DNA of 64,000 nucleotides from Rheinheimera aquimaris (GCF_020531985.1 NZ_JAJAVQ010000002.1:558001-622000); one strand, 5' to 3'; counted from the first letter of the stretch, positions 9,526 through 20,470 are shown. Program-made: numbers and translations. Notes: generated by a model not told the origin, from the letters alone.

Positions 9526-11538
9526 TTAGACTTTAAACTGCTCGACCGACACACGTAGCTCTTCAGCCAGTCGCGCAACTTCGTGGCTAGACTCTGATGT
9601 CTGTTCAGCACCCGACGCAGTTTCTTCTGCTATCGACACGATAGACTCCAGTAACTTACTGATTTCATGAGAAACCTGGTTCTGCTCTTTGGCGGCATCT
9701 GATATCTGCTCACTCATATCATGTGCCAGATGTACCGCATGAGTAATCGAATCAAGTGCTTTGGTGGCGACTTCTGTTTTCTCTACACAGTTTTCTGCCT
9801 GTTTGCGGCCTTTATTCATTGCTTCTACTGCTGCGTGCGCACCGCTCTGAAGCACCTGAATCATCGCTTGAATTTCTTGTGTCGATGCCTGCGTTTTACT
9901 GGCCAGCGAGCGAACTTCGTCTGCTACGACTGCAAAACCGCGGCCCTGTTCGCCTGCTCTGGCGGCTTCAATAGCTGCATTTAACGCCAGCAGGTTAGTC
10001 TGCTCTGCAATACCCCTGATAACATCTAGAATACTGCCGATAGAGGCACTGTCTTTATGCAGTTTATTAATCACGACTGAAGCTTGCTCCACTTCGTGTG
10101 ACAGTTGCAGAATGATCGCTTTATTTTCCAGAGAAATACCTTTAACGCGCTCAGCTTCGTTGTCTGCATTCTTAATTTCTGCGACTGCATCGTTGGAGCT
10201 CTGTAGCACACCCTGTGCGGTGCTGCTCATCTCAGTCGTTGCAGTAGCAGCTTGTGTCACCTGAGACTTCTGCTCACGAATAGCCTGAGTAGTTTGCACG
10301 GTAATAGCAGACGTTTGCTCAGATGCTGCTGCCAGCTGTGTTGAGCGCGAAATGATACCCTGAATTAATTGTTGCAGATTGGCGATAACCTTATTGCAGT
10401 TACGGGCCAGTTCACCAAATTCGTCTTTAGCACTGTCATCAAGTTTCTGCGTCATATCACCGGATGCAACGACTCCCAGAATTTGATTTACTTTCGCCAG
10501 TGGTATAGCAATGCTGCGGACAGTTACAGTGGCAATGATAACGGAGAAGATAATAGACAGCAGCACTACAATAAAGATTGTTGTAATGGCATTAGACACG
10601 CCAGAGGACGCGTCGCGCTGAATGACTTCGGCGGCTTTGCTGGCCTGGCTTAATAGGCCGGCAAGACTCGCCATACCACTGGCCGTTTGTTGCTCAGCTG
10701 ACGCTAACAGCGTTGTGGCATCCGCGGTGCTTTGTAGCCGTTTAAGTTTTAACGCTGGTATGCCCTGGCTGCCGTCTAAAGATTCATTTATCGCGCTGAC
10801 CTTCTCGTCAAGCTCACTGACCAGACTGACCTGGCCGGCAGTTTCTGTCTTGATTACAGCAAACTGGTCGTTCAGGTCTTTTAGGCGGAAGGCTATTTCA
10901 TTGCTGATCGTATTGGCTGTAGTGTCAGATAAAGTACGATTTAAATCTACAACATTACTGATCAGTGTATTGATGCCGGTTTCTATGCTGGTAGCCGCCT
11001 GATACGACCGGGGGAATCGACGCTGCACATCACGTACATCAGTGAAATCGAGGATTAAGGACGCCATATCGTCGGCGTGGCCTTCCAGCTCTGACAACTT
11101 GTTATCGATAGTGTCACGCAGCGTTAGGTTGTTTTTCAGTTCATCAAATAGCTTAGTGCTTACCGGAATAAAGCTACTGTATGCCTGGTTTGCTTCACCT
11201 GCAGCGGCTTTCAGTGTCATTTCTTCCTGAACCGCATTCATTAACCGTTCAGATGCCTGCTGGTATGATTGCTGCTCGTTGCTGAACTGTTTGCGCAGTC
11301 GCTCTATCTCGGACAAAGAGTCAGCATTAAACGCCTGCAAGCTGAGTTTACTCATAATGACAAACTCGCTTTGCATAGCTGCACTGTTTTCCAGAGCGGG
11401 AATAGATATTTGATTAACTTCCGCAGTAGACTCGCTGATATTGCTCAGGCTGCCATAAGCTGTGATACCAATGATCAACAGGAGCAGCGAAATAATACCA
11501 AATCCACCGATAACCCGTAATGCAACGGTTAACTTCAT
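9526..11538 (-). CDS. Methyl-accepting chemotaxis protein
   Basis: This membrane chemoreceptor signals to CheA/CheW. I chose ATG 11538 (670 residues) because GGGAG sits six bases upstream; a TTG four codons earlier is less likely. It has a first membrane segment (about residues 8-30), a long helical periplasmic domain, a second membrane segment (about 315-335), a HAMP domain, and the cytoplasmic hairpin tip with [27 protein letters not shown] near residue 510. No C-terminal CheR-binding pentapeptide is present (it ends VEQFKV). The ligand is unknown. No other chemotaxis gene is nearby. A 21-bp palindrome lies at 11566-11586 upstream. Confidence 0.95.
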   Translation of the reverse strand: MKLTVALRVIGGFGIISLLLLIIGITAYGSLSNISESTAEVNQISIPALENSAAMQSEFVIMSKLSLQAFNADSLSEIERLRKQFSNEQQSYQQASERLMNAVQEEMTLKAAAGEANQAYSSFIPVSTKLFDELKNNLTLRDTIDNKLSELEGHADDMASLILDFTDVRDVQRRFPRSYQAATSIETGINTLISNVVDLNRTLSDTTANTISNEIAFRLKDLNDQFAVIKTETAGQVSLVSELDEKVSAINESLDGSQGIPALKLKRLQSTADATTLLASAEQQTASGMASLAGLLSQASKAAEVIQRDASSGVSNAITTIFIVVLLSIIFSVIIATVTVRSIAIPLAKVNQILGVVASGDMTQKLDDSAKDEFGELARNCNKVIANLQQLIQGIISRSTQLAAASEQTSAITVQTTQAIREQKSQVTQAATATTEMSSTAQGVLQSSNDAVAEIKNADNEAERVKGISLENKAIILQLSHEVEQASVVINKLHKDSASIGSILDVIRGIAEQTNLLALNAAIEAARAGEQGRGFAVVADEVRSLASKTQASTQEIQAMIQVLQSGAHAAVEAMNKGRKQAENCVEKTEVATKALDSITHAVHLAHDMSEQISDAAKEQNQVSHEISKLLESIVSIAEETASGAEQTSESSHEVARLAEELRVSVEQFKV

Positions 11539-11565
11539 AATAACTCCCAATTGTTTGCATTAGTC

Positions 11566-11586
11566 TGCACCTTAACTTAAGGTGCA
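11566..11586. repeat. 21-bp palindrome between apaH and the chemoreceptor gene
   Basis: The arms TGCACCTTAA and TTAAGGTGCA are perfect around a single C. It lies 28 bases from the chemoreceptor start and 27 bases past the apaH stop. It has no T run on the minus strand, so it resembles an operator more than a terminator. Confidence 0.5.
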
Positions 11587-11612
11587 AAGTGGAACAAGTT
11601 CAGACAAGCCGG

Positions 11613-12431
11613 CTAAATATACCGCGTCCTTGTTAAACCTGCCACACTATATCGTTGCTGGCTTTCAATACAGTATGCAGATAATGCATTGCCCCAAACA
11701 CAGCCTGTATCCAGTGCATGTATATTAATGACCGGACTATAGCCGTTAAGCGACGCCCAATGGCCGAAAAATAGCTCAGCCTGCAATTTGCCGCGCCAGA
11801 ATTCATACCAGGGCACCAATTCTGTCTGGTTTCGTGGATGGCCTTTTTCTTTTAACTCCAGCGAGCCATCCTGCCGGCAGAATCGCATCCGCGTACAGCT
11901 GTTAATAGTGAAGCGCCAACGCAAGGCAGGGGTAACGGCCTCTGCCAGCCGTTCAGGTTTGTTACCATACATAACCTGCAGCAGCGGTAGAGGATCTGTT
12001 TTAAGCTGCTGTTGCACTTCCTGCGTCATGCTAATTGCATCATCCAATGACCATTCTGGCGCTAAGCCAGCATGAACCAACATAAAACGCTGATTAGTGC
12101 TGATATGCAGCAGTGGCTGCTGGCATAGCCACTGTATTAAGTCCGCCAGGTCAGGCGCAGCAAAAACATCCTGCAGTAAGTCTTGTGGCTTAACATCACT
12201 GAGGCCGTAATAACAGGCGATAAGATGTAAATCGTGATTACCCAGTACAGTAATTGCAGAGGAACCCAGACTTTTGACAAAACGCAGGCATTCTAACGAC
12301 TGTGGACCGCGAGCGACCAAATCGCCGCAAAACCATAACTGGTCTTTATCAGGCTGGTAATTAATATGCAGCAGCAGACGCTGTAAAGCATCATAGCAAC
12401 CCTGAAGATCGCCTATTACATAAGTTGCCAT
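11613..12431 (-). CDS. apaH: Bis(5'-nucleosyl)-tetraphosphatase, symmetrical
   Basis: It hydrolyses Ap4A to two ADP and removes nucleoside-tetraphosphate caps from RNA. The 272 residues begin MATYVIGDLQGCYDAL and contain GDLVARGP (near 36) and GNHDLH (near 63), the metal-binding motifs of this metallophosphoesterase family. It is the last gene of the lptD-surA-pdxA-rsmA-apaG-apaH run, two bases after apaG. Confidence 0.96.
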   Translation of the reverse strand: MATYVIGDLQGCYDALQRLLLHINYQPDKDQLWFCGDLVARGPQSLECLRFVKSLGSSAITVLGNHDLHLIACYYGLSDVKPQDLLQDVFAAPDLADLIQWLCQQPLLHISTNQRFMLVHAGLAPEWSLDDAISMTQEVQQQLKTDPLPLLQVMYGNKPERLAEAVTPALRWRFTINSCTRMRFCRQDGSLELKEKGHPRNQTELVPWYEFWRGKLQAELFFGHWASLNGYSPVINIHALDTGCVWGNALSAYCIESQQRYSVAGLTRTRYI

Positions 12432-12433
12432 GG

Positions 12434-12811
12434 TCAGTTAAGGATATTTGGCATGGCCAGGCGGAACAATGGTATGGCTGCATGAAACCGTTCTTGCTGA
12501 CCGGTTTGCATTTCGTAGTGACCTTGCATAGTGCCTACCGGTGTTTCAAGCACAGCACCGCTGGTATATTGATAGCTGCTGCCGGGTGCAAGAGTAGGTT
12601 GTTCTCCTACCACGCCATCGCCTTCAACTTCAGTCTGCTTGCCGTTAGCATCGGTAATGAGCCAATAGCGTCTTAGCAGTTGCACAGATTCTTCGCTGTG
12701 ATTACGAATGGTAATGGTGTAGGCGAAGACATAACGCTGTGCGGCAGGATCAGATTGGGCGGCGATGTAAAAGGTTTCTACTTCAACCGGTACATTAAAA
12801 TGCGATGTCAT
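12434..12811 (-). CDS. apaG: ApaG protein (ApaG/DUF525 fold)
   Basis: This is a small beta-sandwich protein of unclear function, conserved next to rsmA and apaH. I set the start at ATG 12811, which gives 125 residues (the E. coli length) and overlaps the rsmA stop by four bases (ATGA). An upstream ATG at 12838 lies inside rsmA and is unlikely. The conserved [25 protein letters not shown] and GVVGEQP segments are present. Confidence 0.96.
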   Translation of the reverse strand: MTSHFNVPVEVETFYIAAQSDPAAQRYVFAYTITIRNHSEESVQLLRRYWLITDANGKQTEVEGDGVVGEQPTLAPGSSYQYTSGAVLETPVGTMQGHYEMQTGQQERFHAAIPLFRLAMPNILN

Positions 12812-13620
12812 GCAGTTGACTCTTGCTGGTGCAGCCATTGGGCTACTTTAATAAAATCTTCCACACTAAGCTGCTCTGGCCGTGTGCCTGGATTTAATCC
12901 AAGTTGTTCCAGTTGTTCTGCTGTTGCGAAGTTACTGAAGCAATTACGGATAGTTTTCCTGCGCTGATTAAATGCTTCCAGACAAACTCTGTTAAGCACT
13001 TCTGCTGGCACGGGGGCCCGTTCGGCAATAGCTTTAGGCAGTAAACGGACAACTGCAGAGTCTACTTTTGGTGCTGGTTTAAAGGCCCCCGGGCCAACTT
13101 CTACAACGGGCATGGCATGACAGTAGTACTGCGTCATAATGCTGAGCCTGCCAAATGCTTTGCTGCCATGAGTTGCCGTCATACGCTGCACAACCTCTTT
13201 TTGCAGCATAAAATGCATATTTTCGATCTGATCAGCATACTGAAACAAATGAAATAACAAAGGCGTAGAAATATTGTACGGCAAATTACCGAAAACTTTT
13301 AGTTTCTGACCCGGTTTAACCAGGCTGGTGAAGTCAAACTTCATCGCATCAGCCTGATGAATCGTCAACTTACTTGCCAGCACAGGGTGATGTTGCAAGC
13401 GTTCAGCTAAATCACGGTCAAGCTCAACGACGGTTAAATGCCCGGCAGCCTCTGCTACCGGTTCAGTTAGTGCGCCAAGCCCCGGACCTATTTCTACCAA
13501 TATATCTGTCGGTTTAGGCGCAATAGCTTTAACTATACGCCCGATAACTTGGGGGTCGTGCAGGAAATTCTGGCCAAAGCGCTTACGGGCGCGGTGGCCT
13601 TGGTGTACGTTATCAGTCAT
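12808..13620 (-). CDS. rsmA: 16S rRNA dimethyladenosine transferase
   Basis: It dimethylates the two adjacent adenines near the 3' end of 16S rRNA, a late step of 30S maturation, using S-adenosylmethionine. The 270 residues show [10 protein letters not shown] (near residue 13), the SAM-binding [10 protein letters not shown] (near 43) and the catalytic NLPYNIST motif (near 113). It overlaps the end of pdxA by eight bases and the start of apaG by four, so translation is probably coupled. Confidence 0.97.
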   Translation of the reverse strand: MTDNVHQGHRARKRFGQNFLHDPQVIGRIVKAIAPKPTDILVEIGPGLGALTEPVAEAAGHLTVVELDRDLAERLQHHPVLASKLTIHQADAMKFDFTSLVKPGQKLKVFGNLPYNISTPLLFHLFQYADQIENMHFMLQKEVVQRMTATHGSKAFGRLSIMTQYYCHAMPVVEVGPGAFKPAPKVDSAVVRLLPKAIAERAPVPAEVLNRVCLEAFNQRRKTIRNCFSNFATAEQLEQLGLNPGTRPEQLSVEDFIKVAQWLHQQESTA

Positions 13621-14608
13621 GTAAATTCGTCGTTTTAGCGGCTAAAGAGATAGCCTGATTTACTGCATGGAATAAACTACCGGCGTCAGCTTTGCCTGTG
13701 CCTGCAAGGTCAAGCGCTGTGCCGTGATCAACAGAGGTTCGGATCAGCGGTAAACCCAGGCTGATGTTTACAGAGCGGCCAAATCCCATATGTTTCAACA
13801 CCGGCAAGCCCTGGTCATGATACATCGCCAGTACGGCATCAGCATCATCGAGGTATTTAGGTTGAAACAAAGTATCTGCCGGCAGAGGGCCAATTAACTG
13901 CATGCCGCTGGCGCGCAATTGCTCGAGCGTTGGAATAATAATATCTAATTCTTCGCGGCCAAGATGGCCATCTTCACCCGCATGCGGGTTTAGCCCGCAG
14001 ACGTAAATTTTGGGGTTAGCAATGGCGAATTTCTGCTGTAAGTCCTGATGCAGTATAGTCAGGACTTTGGTCAGTCTTTCTGCTGTGATCGCTTTGGCAA
14101 CATAAGCCAGAGGAATATGCGTGGTAGCAAGGGCTACCCGTAGTCCTTCGGTAGCGAGCATCATAACGACGTAAGGTGTATTAGACTGCAGGGCAAAAAA
14201 CTCTGTATGTCCGCTAAATGGAATACCGGCTTTATTGATTATGCCTTTGTGCACAGGGCCCGTTACTATCGCAGCAAACTCACCGCTAATAGATTTCTCG
14301 CCAGCAAAGCTAAGTGTGTTGACTACATAGTTACTGTTAGCCGCATTTAGCTGACCTGCCACAACTGCCTCTTCCAACGGGAAGTCGGCTAGCGTAAGTG
14401 TGCCAGCCGCTTGCGGCTTTGCGGTCGCTGTTTCGTCATACGGCAGTAACTGCAACGGAAGCTGCAACTGCGCAGCCCGCTGTTCAAGCAAAGAAGCATT
14501 AGCACAAACCACCAGTTCAGCTGGCCAGTCTTGCTGGGCCAGCTTTATCACCAGATCCGGTCCTATGCCTGCAGGCTCACCTGGCGTTATACCAATACGC
14601 AGCGTCAT
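13613..14608 (-). CDS. pdxA: 4-hydroxythreonine-4-phosphate dehydrogenase
   Basis: This NAD-dependent enzyme is the oxidation step of the DXP-dependent route to pyridoxal 5'-phosphate. The 331 residues begin [19 protein letters not shown] and contain [22 protein letters not shown] near residue 113 and [12 protein letters not shown] near residue 262, which hold the metal- and substrate-binding histidines and aspartates. The start codon directly abuts the surA stop. Confidence 0.97.
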   Translation of the reverse strand: MTLRIGITPGEPAGIGPDLVIKLAQQDWPAELVVCANASLLEQRAAQLQLPLQLLPYDETATAKPQAAGTLTLADFPLEEAVVAGQLNAANSNYVVNTLSFAGEKSISGEFAAIVTGPVHKGIINKAGIPFSGHTEFFALQSNTPYVVMMLATEGLRVALATTHIPLAYVAKAITAERLTKVLTILHQDLQQKFAIANPKIYVCGLNPHAGEDGHLGREELDIIIPTLEQLRASGMQLIGPLPADTLFQPKYLDDADAVLAMYHDQGLPVLKHMGFGRSVNISLGLPLIRTSVDHGTALDLAGTGKADAGSLFHAVNQAISLAAKTTNLHD

Positions 14609-15898
14609 TTAGTTATCCGCCAGTACTTCAATATGCGCTTCTGAGCGCAGTTCACGCAGGAAGTTGCTTGCTTCTTCGTTATAGCGCCGGTTAAAGATCA
14701 TGCGGTAAACCTGCTCACGTTTTTTATCGGCTGTTGCATCGACAGTACGCTTATCCAGCACCTGTGCAATATGCCAACCGTGCTCAGTGCGAAATGGCTC
14801 GCTGATCTCATTAATTTCCAGCCGGTTCAGGGTATCACGGAAAGCCGGTACAAACACTGTAGGCTCACTCCAGCCCAGATCGCCACCATTGAGCTTCGAG
14901 CCCGGATCTTCAGAGTGCTGTTTCGCCAGTTCAGCGAAATCGGCTTCTCCGGCCCGAACTTTGGCGGCAAAGTCGGCCAGCATAGTACGGGCACGTTCTT
15001 CACTTAGAATGATCGACGGTTTAATCAGAATATGCCGCGATTTCACTTCGTTAATTGCAGCGACGTTTTCACCACGAATGTCAAAAATAGTCAGAATATG
15101 AAAGCCTGCACCTGAACGCAGAGGCCCGACAATATCCGTTTTTTTCCGGCCGCGGATGGCTTCGGAAAACAGTGTTGGCATCTCGTTGATGTTCATCCAG
15201 CCTAAATCACCACCTTCCAGTGCGTTGGCGCCGGATGATGATGCGATAGCAATACGTTTGAAATCGCTACCGTCGCGCAAAAGCTGCATGACTTTGTCTG
15301 CCCGATCTTTGGCTTCACTAATGTCTTCTGCACTGGCCTGGCTTGGTATCGCAATTAAAATGTGACCAATATTGTACTGTTCGTTGCTGGCACCTTGTTC
15401 TTCCATCATCTTAAGTACGCTGTCTATTTCCTGCGGGCTGATATAGATGCGTCGCTGTACGTTGGCCCGGACAACTTCGCCGGTGATCATTTCGTCACGT
15501 AAACGTTCGCGAAAACGTTCGTAGTTGCCCTCTTCAGCGATGACTTGCTGACGGAACTGCTCCAACGACAACTTTTCATCCTGAGCAATGTTACGGATTG
15601 TATCATCGAGCTGCGCGTCGCTGATTTGCATACCCATACGTTGGGCCAACTGCAGCTGCAGATTAGTAAGAATTAACCGCTCGGTTGCCTGAGTACGCAG
15701 TGCTGCATCAGAGGGTAATGTCTGGCCTTGTGCCTGGGCGTTGCGTTTAACCCGTTCAACGATATCGGTAACATCACTTTCTAACACGACGCTGTTATCC
15801 ACTATGACCGCAACGCTGTCTATTTCACGTTCAGCAGCATTACTGCCAAAGCCGACACAGCACAGCAGTGCTGCAGAGATAAGTTGTGATAACTTCAT
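14609..15898 (-). CDS. surA: Periplasmic chaperone and peptidyl-prolyl isomerase SurA
   Basis: SurA escorts outer-membrane proteins, including LptD, through the periplasm. The 429 residues start with a signal peptide (MKLSQLISAALLCCVGFGSNAAE). An N-terminal helical chaperone module and two parvulin domains follow: the first with QYNIGHILIAIPSQ near residue 174, the second with VKSRHILIKPS near residue 284. It lies 11 bases downstream of lptD. Confidence 0.97.
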   Translation of the reverse strand: MKLSQLISAALLCCVGFGSNAAEREIDSVAVIVDNSVVLESDVTDIVERVKRNAQAQGQTLPSDAALRTQATERLILTNLQLQLAQRMGMQISDAQLDDTIRNIAQDEKLSLEQFRQQVIAEEGNYERFRERLRDEMITGEVVRANVQRRIYISPQEIDSVLKMMEEQGASNEQYNIGHILIAIPSQASAEDISEAKDRADKVMQLLRDGSDFKRIAIASSSGANALEGGDLGWMNINEMPTLFSEAIRGRKKTDIVGPLRSGAGFHILTIFDIRGENVAAINEVKSRHILIKPSIILSEERARTMLADFAAKVRAGEADFAELAKQHSEDPGSKLNGGDLGWSEPTVFVPAFRDTLNRLEINEISEPFRTEHGWHIAQVLDKRTVDATADKKREQVYRMIFNRRYNEEASNFLRELRSEAHIEVLADN

Positions 15899-15909
15899 AA
15901 ATTCCTACA

Positions 15910-18171
15910 TCAATTAGTTAGTAAGTATGGCCGGCGGTAGCTGAAAATGCCGTTCGATAGCATATCGGTTACACCGAAGCCGGCACTGTCGCCAAAGCCT
16001 TTGAGAACAAATTGTATACCAATGCTACTGTCCAGCTGGCTGGCTTGGGTAACATTACCTATTGGTAACTCAAGATCGGTCAGGATCTGACGTTTTGCTA
16101 TTATTCGGACTGCCCAGCAACATGATTCATATTGCATGCCTATGCTGGCGTCTATCATACGATGATTTGTCAGATCACGATAGTAACTGCCTACTAACTG
16201 CCAGTTATCGCTGACAGGCACAGTTCCAAGCACGCCAAGCTGCTGAATTTCCAATCCTGAGACTGCACGGCTGTATCTATGGTTCAACTGAAACATGCTT
16301 TTATCGCTGGCCCGGTAATCCAGAGATACACTGCTTTTCATGATTTCGTCACTGTCGACATCGTACTGAACGGCTGAGCTGAAATACCATTTGCGGTACC
16401 AGTGCCAGATAAGTTCTGCTGCCAGCATTGACTCTGCAGAGCTCAAATCATCCGTTTCGTCATCTTGTATTGTCGGGTCTGACAAGAAGAAGATTTGGCC
16501 AAGGCTAAAGCGGAACAGCTCGTTGTCGACATTATCATAAAAGCGGCTGGTCCAGCCTACTGTGACCTGATTGGCTTCGTTAATGCGATCCAGGCCGGAA
16601 TAACGGTTGATACGGAATAAACCATAATAGTCATCTTGAAGGCGGGTGGTATCGTACAGGCCGATATTGCTCTGATCACGGTAGGGGATATACAGATATT
16701 GAATTTGCGGTTCAAAAGTCTGCAGTGCCGGTTCGCCAAACCAGTCATACTCACGCTCAAAATTCAGCCTTGAGTGCAGCCGTAGTTTGGGTAACGTACG
16801 GGTAACGGATGAATCAACTGCAAAAGCGTCGTCGGCAGCATTTTGCTGGTAGTAGGTATACAGCATACTGGCTTCTGCTGTCAGTTCAAATGCAGGCGTG
16901 ACAAAAGGCAGTGTAATGGTTGGTTCAACATGCATACGGTCTGCATAATTAATGCTGGCTTCATCATTACGAAAATGCGCGTACTGTGCCTGCCAGGAGA
17001 AGTTCACGTAAGGCAAAATCGTGATCGGCTTTGCCGCAGACAGACTAAGTTCCGGCAAGGCACTATAAGCTTTGTTGTAATTACCCAGAATTTCAAATCC
17101 CTGCAGCCTGAGTTGTGAATGCACCTGTTCGCCGTAATAGCTCAGCGCCGCCTCGCGCAGCAATTGGGTATCGCTTTGGTTATTATAATCTGAACCCAGA
17201 TCCGTCAGGTAGGCATCATCGCTTACGTCAGTAAAATCTACATAAGCGCGTAGTTCGGGGGTAAAATCACTCAGATGGCTCAGGTGCCCCAGGTAGCGCG
17301 CGCCGAAGCCATCCGGCTTTTCATTATCTGAGCCCAGATATTCCAGCTGCAGGTTGCCCTGCTGCGTTTCAGTCAGGTAGCGCAACTCTGATTTTATTTG
17401 AGCACCGCGTTTACTCATATAACGCGGCGTAAGGGTCATATCATAGTTAGGTGCCAGATTCAGGTAATAAGGCAGCTCAAATTCAACGCCTAACTTTTGC
17501 GAACTACCAAATTTGGGTAATAATAAACCGCTGCGGCGTTGTTCATTTACCGGGAAGGTGATGTAGGGCAAGTACAGTACCGGGATTTCTTTAATTTTAA
17601 AGATGGCGTGACGCGCCTCTCCCCAGCCTTCATCTGCTTCGATATTGATCTCACTGGCATGCAGCGCCCAGCTGTTGTCGCTGACAGGGCAGGTTGTAAA
17701 CAGGGCCTGATCGAGCAGAACCTGCTGCTCTGACGCGGTCAGGTGCTCGGCATAACCACGTCCGGCCTGGGTCAAAAAGCGGTAGCTGGCATCATCCAGC
17801 CTGGCATTATTTTGTTGCATATCCGCACTGAAACGGCTGCCACTGACCTGTAAGGTACCGTTAAAATAGTCCAGGCCACCATCAGCTGTCATGGTTTGCG
17901 AAATACTGCTAAACGATGCTCTTGGCGCCAGCAGCAAGGTATCGCGATAACTAATCTCGACATTACCGTTAAACTGAGCGTTTTGGTTATCACTAAGTGC
18001 TACAGAATCTGACGCAATGCTAATAGTTGGATCCGCCGCATTCAGGCTGGCCAGTGCAGCCGGCTGCTGTACCGGGATATAACATACTTCAGCGGGAGCT
18101 GCCTCGGCGTATGCGATTGTGCAGGCTGCGACAGCCGGAAGAAAAAAACACACAGCTAACCCATGCTTCAT
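15910..18171 (-). CDS. lptD: LPS-assembly outer-membrane protein LptD
   Basis: LptD is the beta-barrel translocon that, with LptE, inserts lipopolysaccharide into the outer leaflet. I placed the start at ATG 18171 (753 residues) because AAGGCAAGAG precedes it and it begins directly with a signal peptide (MKHGLAVCFFLPAVAA...AYAEA). An ATG at 18201 adds ten residues but has no ribosome-binding site. The OstA/LptA-like jelly-roll is at about 45-190, with the barrel following. Cysteines at the N-terminus (CYIP) and the late CCW pair could form the disulfides known in the family. It is divergent from djlA, as in E. coli. Confidence 0.95.
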   Translation of the reverse strand: MKHGLAVCFFLPAVAACTIAYAEAAPAEVCYIPVQQPAALASLNAADPTISIASDSVALSDNQNAQFNGNVEISYRDTLLLAPRASFSSISQTMTADGGLDYFNGTLQVSGSRFSADMQQNNARLDDASYRFLTQAGRGYAEHLTASEQQVLLDQALFTTCPVSDNSWALHASEINIEADEGWGEARHAIFKIKEIPVLYLPYITFPVNEQRRSGLLLPKFGSSQKLGVEFELPYYLNLAPNYDMTLTPRYMSKRGAQIKSELRYLTETQQGNLQLEYLGSDNEKPDGFGARYLGHLSHLSDFTPELRAYVDFTDVSDDAYLTDLGSDYNNQSDTQLLREAALSYYGEQVHSQLRLQGFEILGNYNKAYSALPELSLSAAKPITILPYVNFSWQAQYAHFRNDEASINYADRMHVEPTITLPFVTPAFELTAEASMLYTYYQQNAADDAFAVDSSVTRTLPKLRLHSRLNFEREYDWFGEPALQTFEPQIQYLYIPYRDQSNIGLYDTTRLQDDYYGLFRINRYSGLDRINEANQVTVGWTSRFYDNVDNELFRFSLGQIFFLSDPTIQDDETDDLSSAESMLAAELIWHWYRKWYFSSAVQYDVDSDEIMKSSVSLDYRASDKSMFQLNHRYSRAVSGLEIQQLGVLGTVPVSDNWQLVGSYYRDLTNHRMIDASIGMQYESCCWAVRIIAKRQILTDLELPIGNVTQASQLDSSIGIQFVLKGFGDSAGFGVTDMLSNGIFSYRRPYLLTN

Positions 18172-18324
18172 GCAGTACTCTTGCCTTACTTTTGTTTTCA
18201 TTGCTTTTATTGACAGCGGACTCGCTATGATAAATCAATTTTAGAAATCCTGCTAATCCGATATAGTGCTGATGGTATTCTGCAGCGCAGTTGATGTGCG
18301 GCGATCGGTTTACTGTGCAAACGA

Positions 18325-19149
18325 ATGAAGGGTGACGCTGTGTGGGGTAAAATACTTGGTGCGCTGTTTGGTCTGGCTTTATTGAAGCTGCCGGGGTTAT
18401 TGCTTGGTATTCTGATAGGGCACTGGTTTGATCGGGCTTTCAGGTTGCAGTTTGAGCAAAATGGCGGCTTTAGCGCCTTGTTCAGAGATAATACTGACGA
18501 ACAGGGATTATTCCGTTACACCACTTTCGCCACTATGGGGCACATTGCAAAAGCAACAGGTGTTGTCACTTCTTCCCATATTCAACAGGCTACTGTGTTC
18601 ATGGATCAGCTGGGGCTCGATAGCAGTCAGCAACGCGAAGCCCAGGCCGCATTTCGTGATGGCAAAGCGGTTAATTTTCCACTGCGCCAGCAACTGCAGC
18701 AGTTTTACCACACCTACAGGCGTCGTAAAGACGTATTGCAGTTATTTCTGGAGATCCAACTCAGCATCGCCAATGTTAACGGCAATATGACTACCGCTCA
18801 GTACGGGCTGCTGCAGCAGGTTGCCGGTTATCTGAATTTCAGTGCTGCACAGCTGGATATGCTGTTGCAGGCTTATCAGGCGCAAAGCCGTTTTTCGTCC
18901 AGATCAAACCAACGACACAGTACCGGACAAGCTAGTCTTGCCGATGCTTATCAGCTGTTGGGGGTGAGTCAGGACGTTTCCGATACAGCGTTGAAAAAGG
19001 CTTACCGTAAACTGATGGCACAGCACCATCCCGATAAGCTGATGGCACAAGGGGTGCCCGCCGAAATGTTAGATGTGGCTAAAAAGCGGACGCAGGATAT
19101 ACAGGCTGCTTATGAACTGCTGCGCCAAAAGCGCAGTGGAAAAGCGTAA
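18325..19149 (+). CDS. djlA: Membrane-anchored DnaJ-like co-chaperone DjlA
   Basis: DjlA is an inner-membrane J-domain protein that stimulates DnaK and influences envelope signalling in relatives. The 274 residues have a glycine/leucine-rich N-terminal membrane segment (about 7-33), a central TerB-like helical domain (about 58-190) and a C-terminal J domain (about 205-274) with the invariant HPD in QHHPDKL. It is divergent from lptD, the conserved arrangement. Confidence 0.95.
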   Translation: MKGDAVWGKILGALFGLALLKLPGLLLGILIGHWFDRAFRLQFEQNGGFSALFRDNTDEQGLFRYTTFATMGHIAKATGVVTSSHIQQATVFMDQLGLDSSQQREAQAAFRDGKAVNFPLRQQLQQFYHTYRRRKDVLQLFLEIQLSIANVNGNMTTAQYGLLQQVAGYLNFSAAQLDMLLQAYQAQSRFSSRSNQRHSTGQASLADAYQLLGVSQDVSDTALKKAYRKLMAQHHPDKLMAQGVPAEMLDVAKKRTQDIQAAYELLRQKRSGKA

Positions 19150-19150
19150 A

Positions 19151-19927
19151 CTACAGCCCAACTGAGCTTAGCCAGCCGTATATCTCCTGGAATACCCATT
19201 GTTGGGTATCTGCATTGTAACCTGAACCATTTATAAGACGTTGACGGTAAACGGCTTTCAGATGCTTGTTAGCCAACTGTTTTCTGTACCGCAGTTGGCC
19301 GAGTACCATGCGGTTATCCTGACCAGTGCTTATGTCCAATGTTGGTACCTGATGTGTAGCCAGCGCTTTGGCAAAATCCTGGTTTAGCGCTCTCTCAGGC
19401 AAATAAGCACCCAACATGATAAAGGCCGCCGGTTCAGTTAGCTGTGCGTTGGCAAATAGCTGATTCAACAGTGCGGCACTGCTACCCTGCGCTATAACAA
19501 TAGTCACGCCGCTGTGCTGCTCAGCCTGTTGCTGAGCAGCAGCTAAACGTTCACGCAGGCTTTGCTGATAAGCTTGTAAGGTGTCAGCAGTCAGTTCAAC
19601 AGGCAGTGAAGGCGGCATCAGTGCTAAAGTATACCAGCCGTAATCAGTTAGCTGCTGACGCAACAGGTTAATATATTTGGGGCTTGCTGGGTGCTCGCTC
19701 GCATCGGGCAATAAGATGACAGTACCCTTGGTGTAGCTTGTCATGTTCTCGCGCTGTAGCAGCATAAATTCCTGCTGCTGTGCGGTTAGCTGCAGAATCT
19801 CATCGGCGGGCAACTGGCGCAGCAAATCTGCATTAGCGTTTTGCTCAACGGATGTTGAGGCGTTTACCGTGACAGCCCACAGCAGAATTGTGAATAAAAT
19901 AGTGCTGCTGACAAAACTGCGCCGCAT
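19151..19927 (-). CDS. Secreted DUF3530 family protein
   Basis: This 258-residue protein has a signal peptide (residues 1-23, ending VNAS). It has an alpha/beta-hydrolase-like layout with GTVILLPDASEHPASPKYINLLRQQLTDYGWYTLALMPP, as in DUF3530. The expected nucleophile position reads IAQGSSAALL, so a GxSxG-like serine is possible but not certain. The family is restricted mostly to marine gammaproteobacteria and uncharacterised. It converges with djlA, with a one-base gap. Confidence 0.8.
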   Translation of the reverse strand: MRRSFVSSTILFTILLWAVTVNASTSVEQNANADLLRQLPADEILQLTAQQQEFMLLQRENMTSYTKGTVILLPDASEHPASPKYINLLRQQLTDYGWYTLALMPPSLPVELTADTLQAYQQSLRERLAAAQQQAEQHSGVTIVIAQGSSAALLNQLFANAQLTEPAAFIMLGAYLPERALNQDFAKALATHQVPTLDISTGQDNRMVLGQLRYRKQLANKHLKAVYRQRLINGSGYNADTQQWVFQEIYGWLSSVGL

Positions 19928-19980
19928 AACAAAACCTTTAAAAGATAGTTAATCAGGTATCGGCGGCTAGCGGCACAGCT

Positions 19981-20319
19981 TTAGGGATTATTCGCAGCTA
20001 CTGTCGTGGCAATCACATATTTGTGAAACGTATATAAAATCTGCGATTTGTAATTAAATTTAATATAGCCCGCCTTATGCTCCAGCTTAGCTACATTGGG
20101 AGCATGCGGCAGAATAAAACAATATTTGGTGGGCTTGATTTCTACCAGTGCCTTAGCCATTTCCTGCAGCTGCTCATTCTCGGCCAGACGGGCAATCTCT
20201 GCTTCAGTGTTGCAGACATGGGAGTTTTCGCTTAGTGAGACTAAGACAGGTTGTTGTGCCGCAGCGGTATAACTGCACAGCAGCGCTGCAATGCCAAACA
20301 GGCTAAGTGATTTAAACAT
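19981..20319 (-). CDS. Small secreted protein of unknown function
   Basis: I do not recognise this family. I chose ATG 20319 (112 residues), which has a GGTGGAG site and begins a clear signal peptide (MFKSLSLFGIAALLCSYTAAAQ). The mature part is about 90 residues with two cysteines (VCNTEAE and KYCFILP) that may form one disulfide. It sits between the DUF3530 gene and the ompA terminator on the minus strand. Periplasmic location is inferred. Confidence 0.7.
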   Translation of the reverse strand: MFKSLSLFGIAALLCSYTAAAQQPVLVSLSENSHVCNTEAEIARLAENEQLQEMAKALVEIKPTKYCFILPHAPNVAKLEHKAGYIKFNYKSQILYTFHKYVIATTVAANNP

Positions 20320-20470
20320 AGTGCACTCCACCCTGTTAAACTAATGCGTTGTCCCTATGACGGTCTAACAGGTGCTTGATACAGAAGATGGCAAATACCC
20401 GCTCATCGGTCAAGCATGCTAGCACAGCTTATTTCAATGGTGCAGCAGAAAATATCACTTGCGCAGCGAA

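Noticed and set aside
12812..12838. Upstream ATG extending ApaG by nine residues
   Set aside because: It lies within rsmA. The ATGA overlap start gives the usual 125-residue protein.
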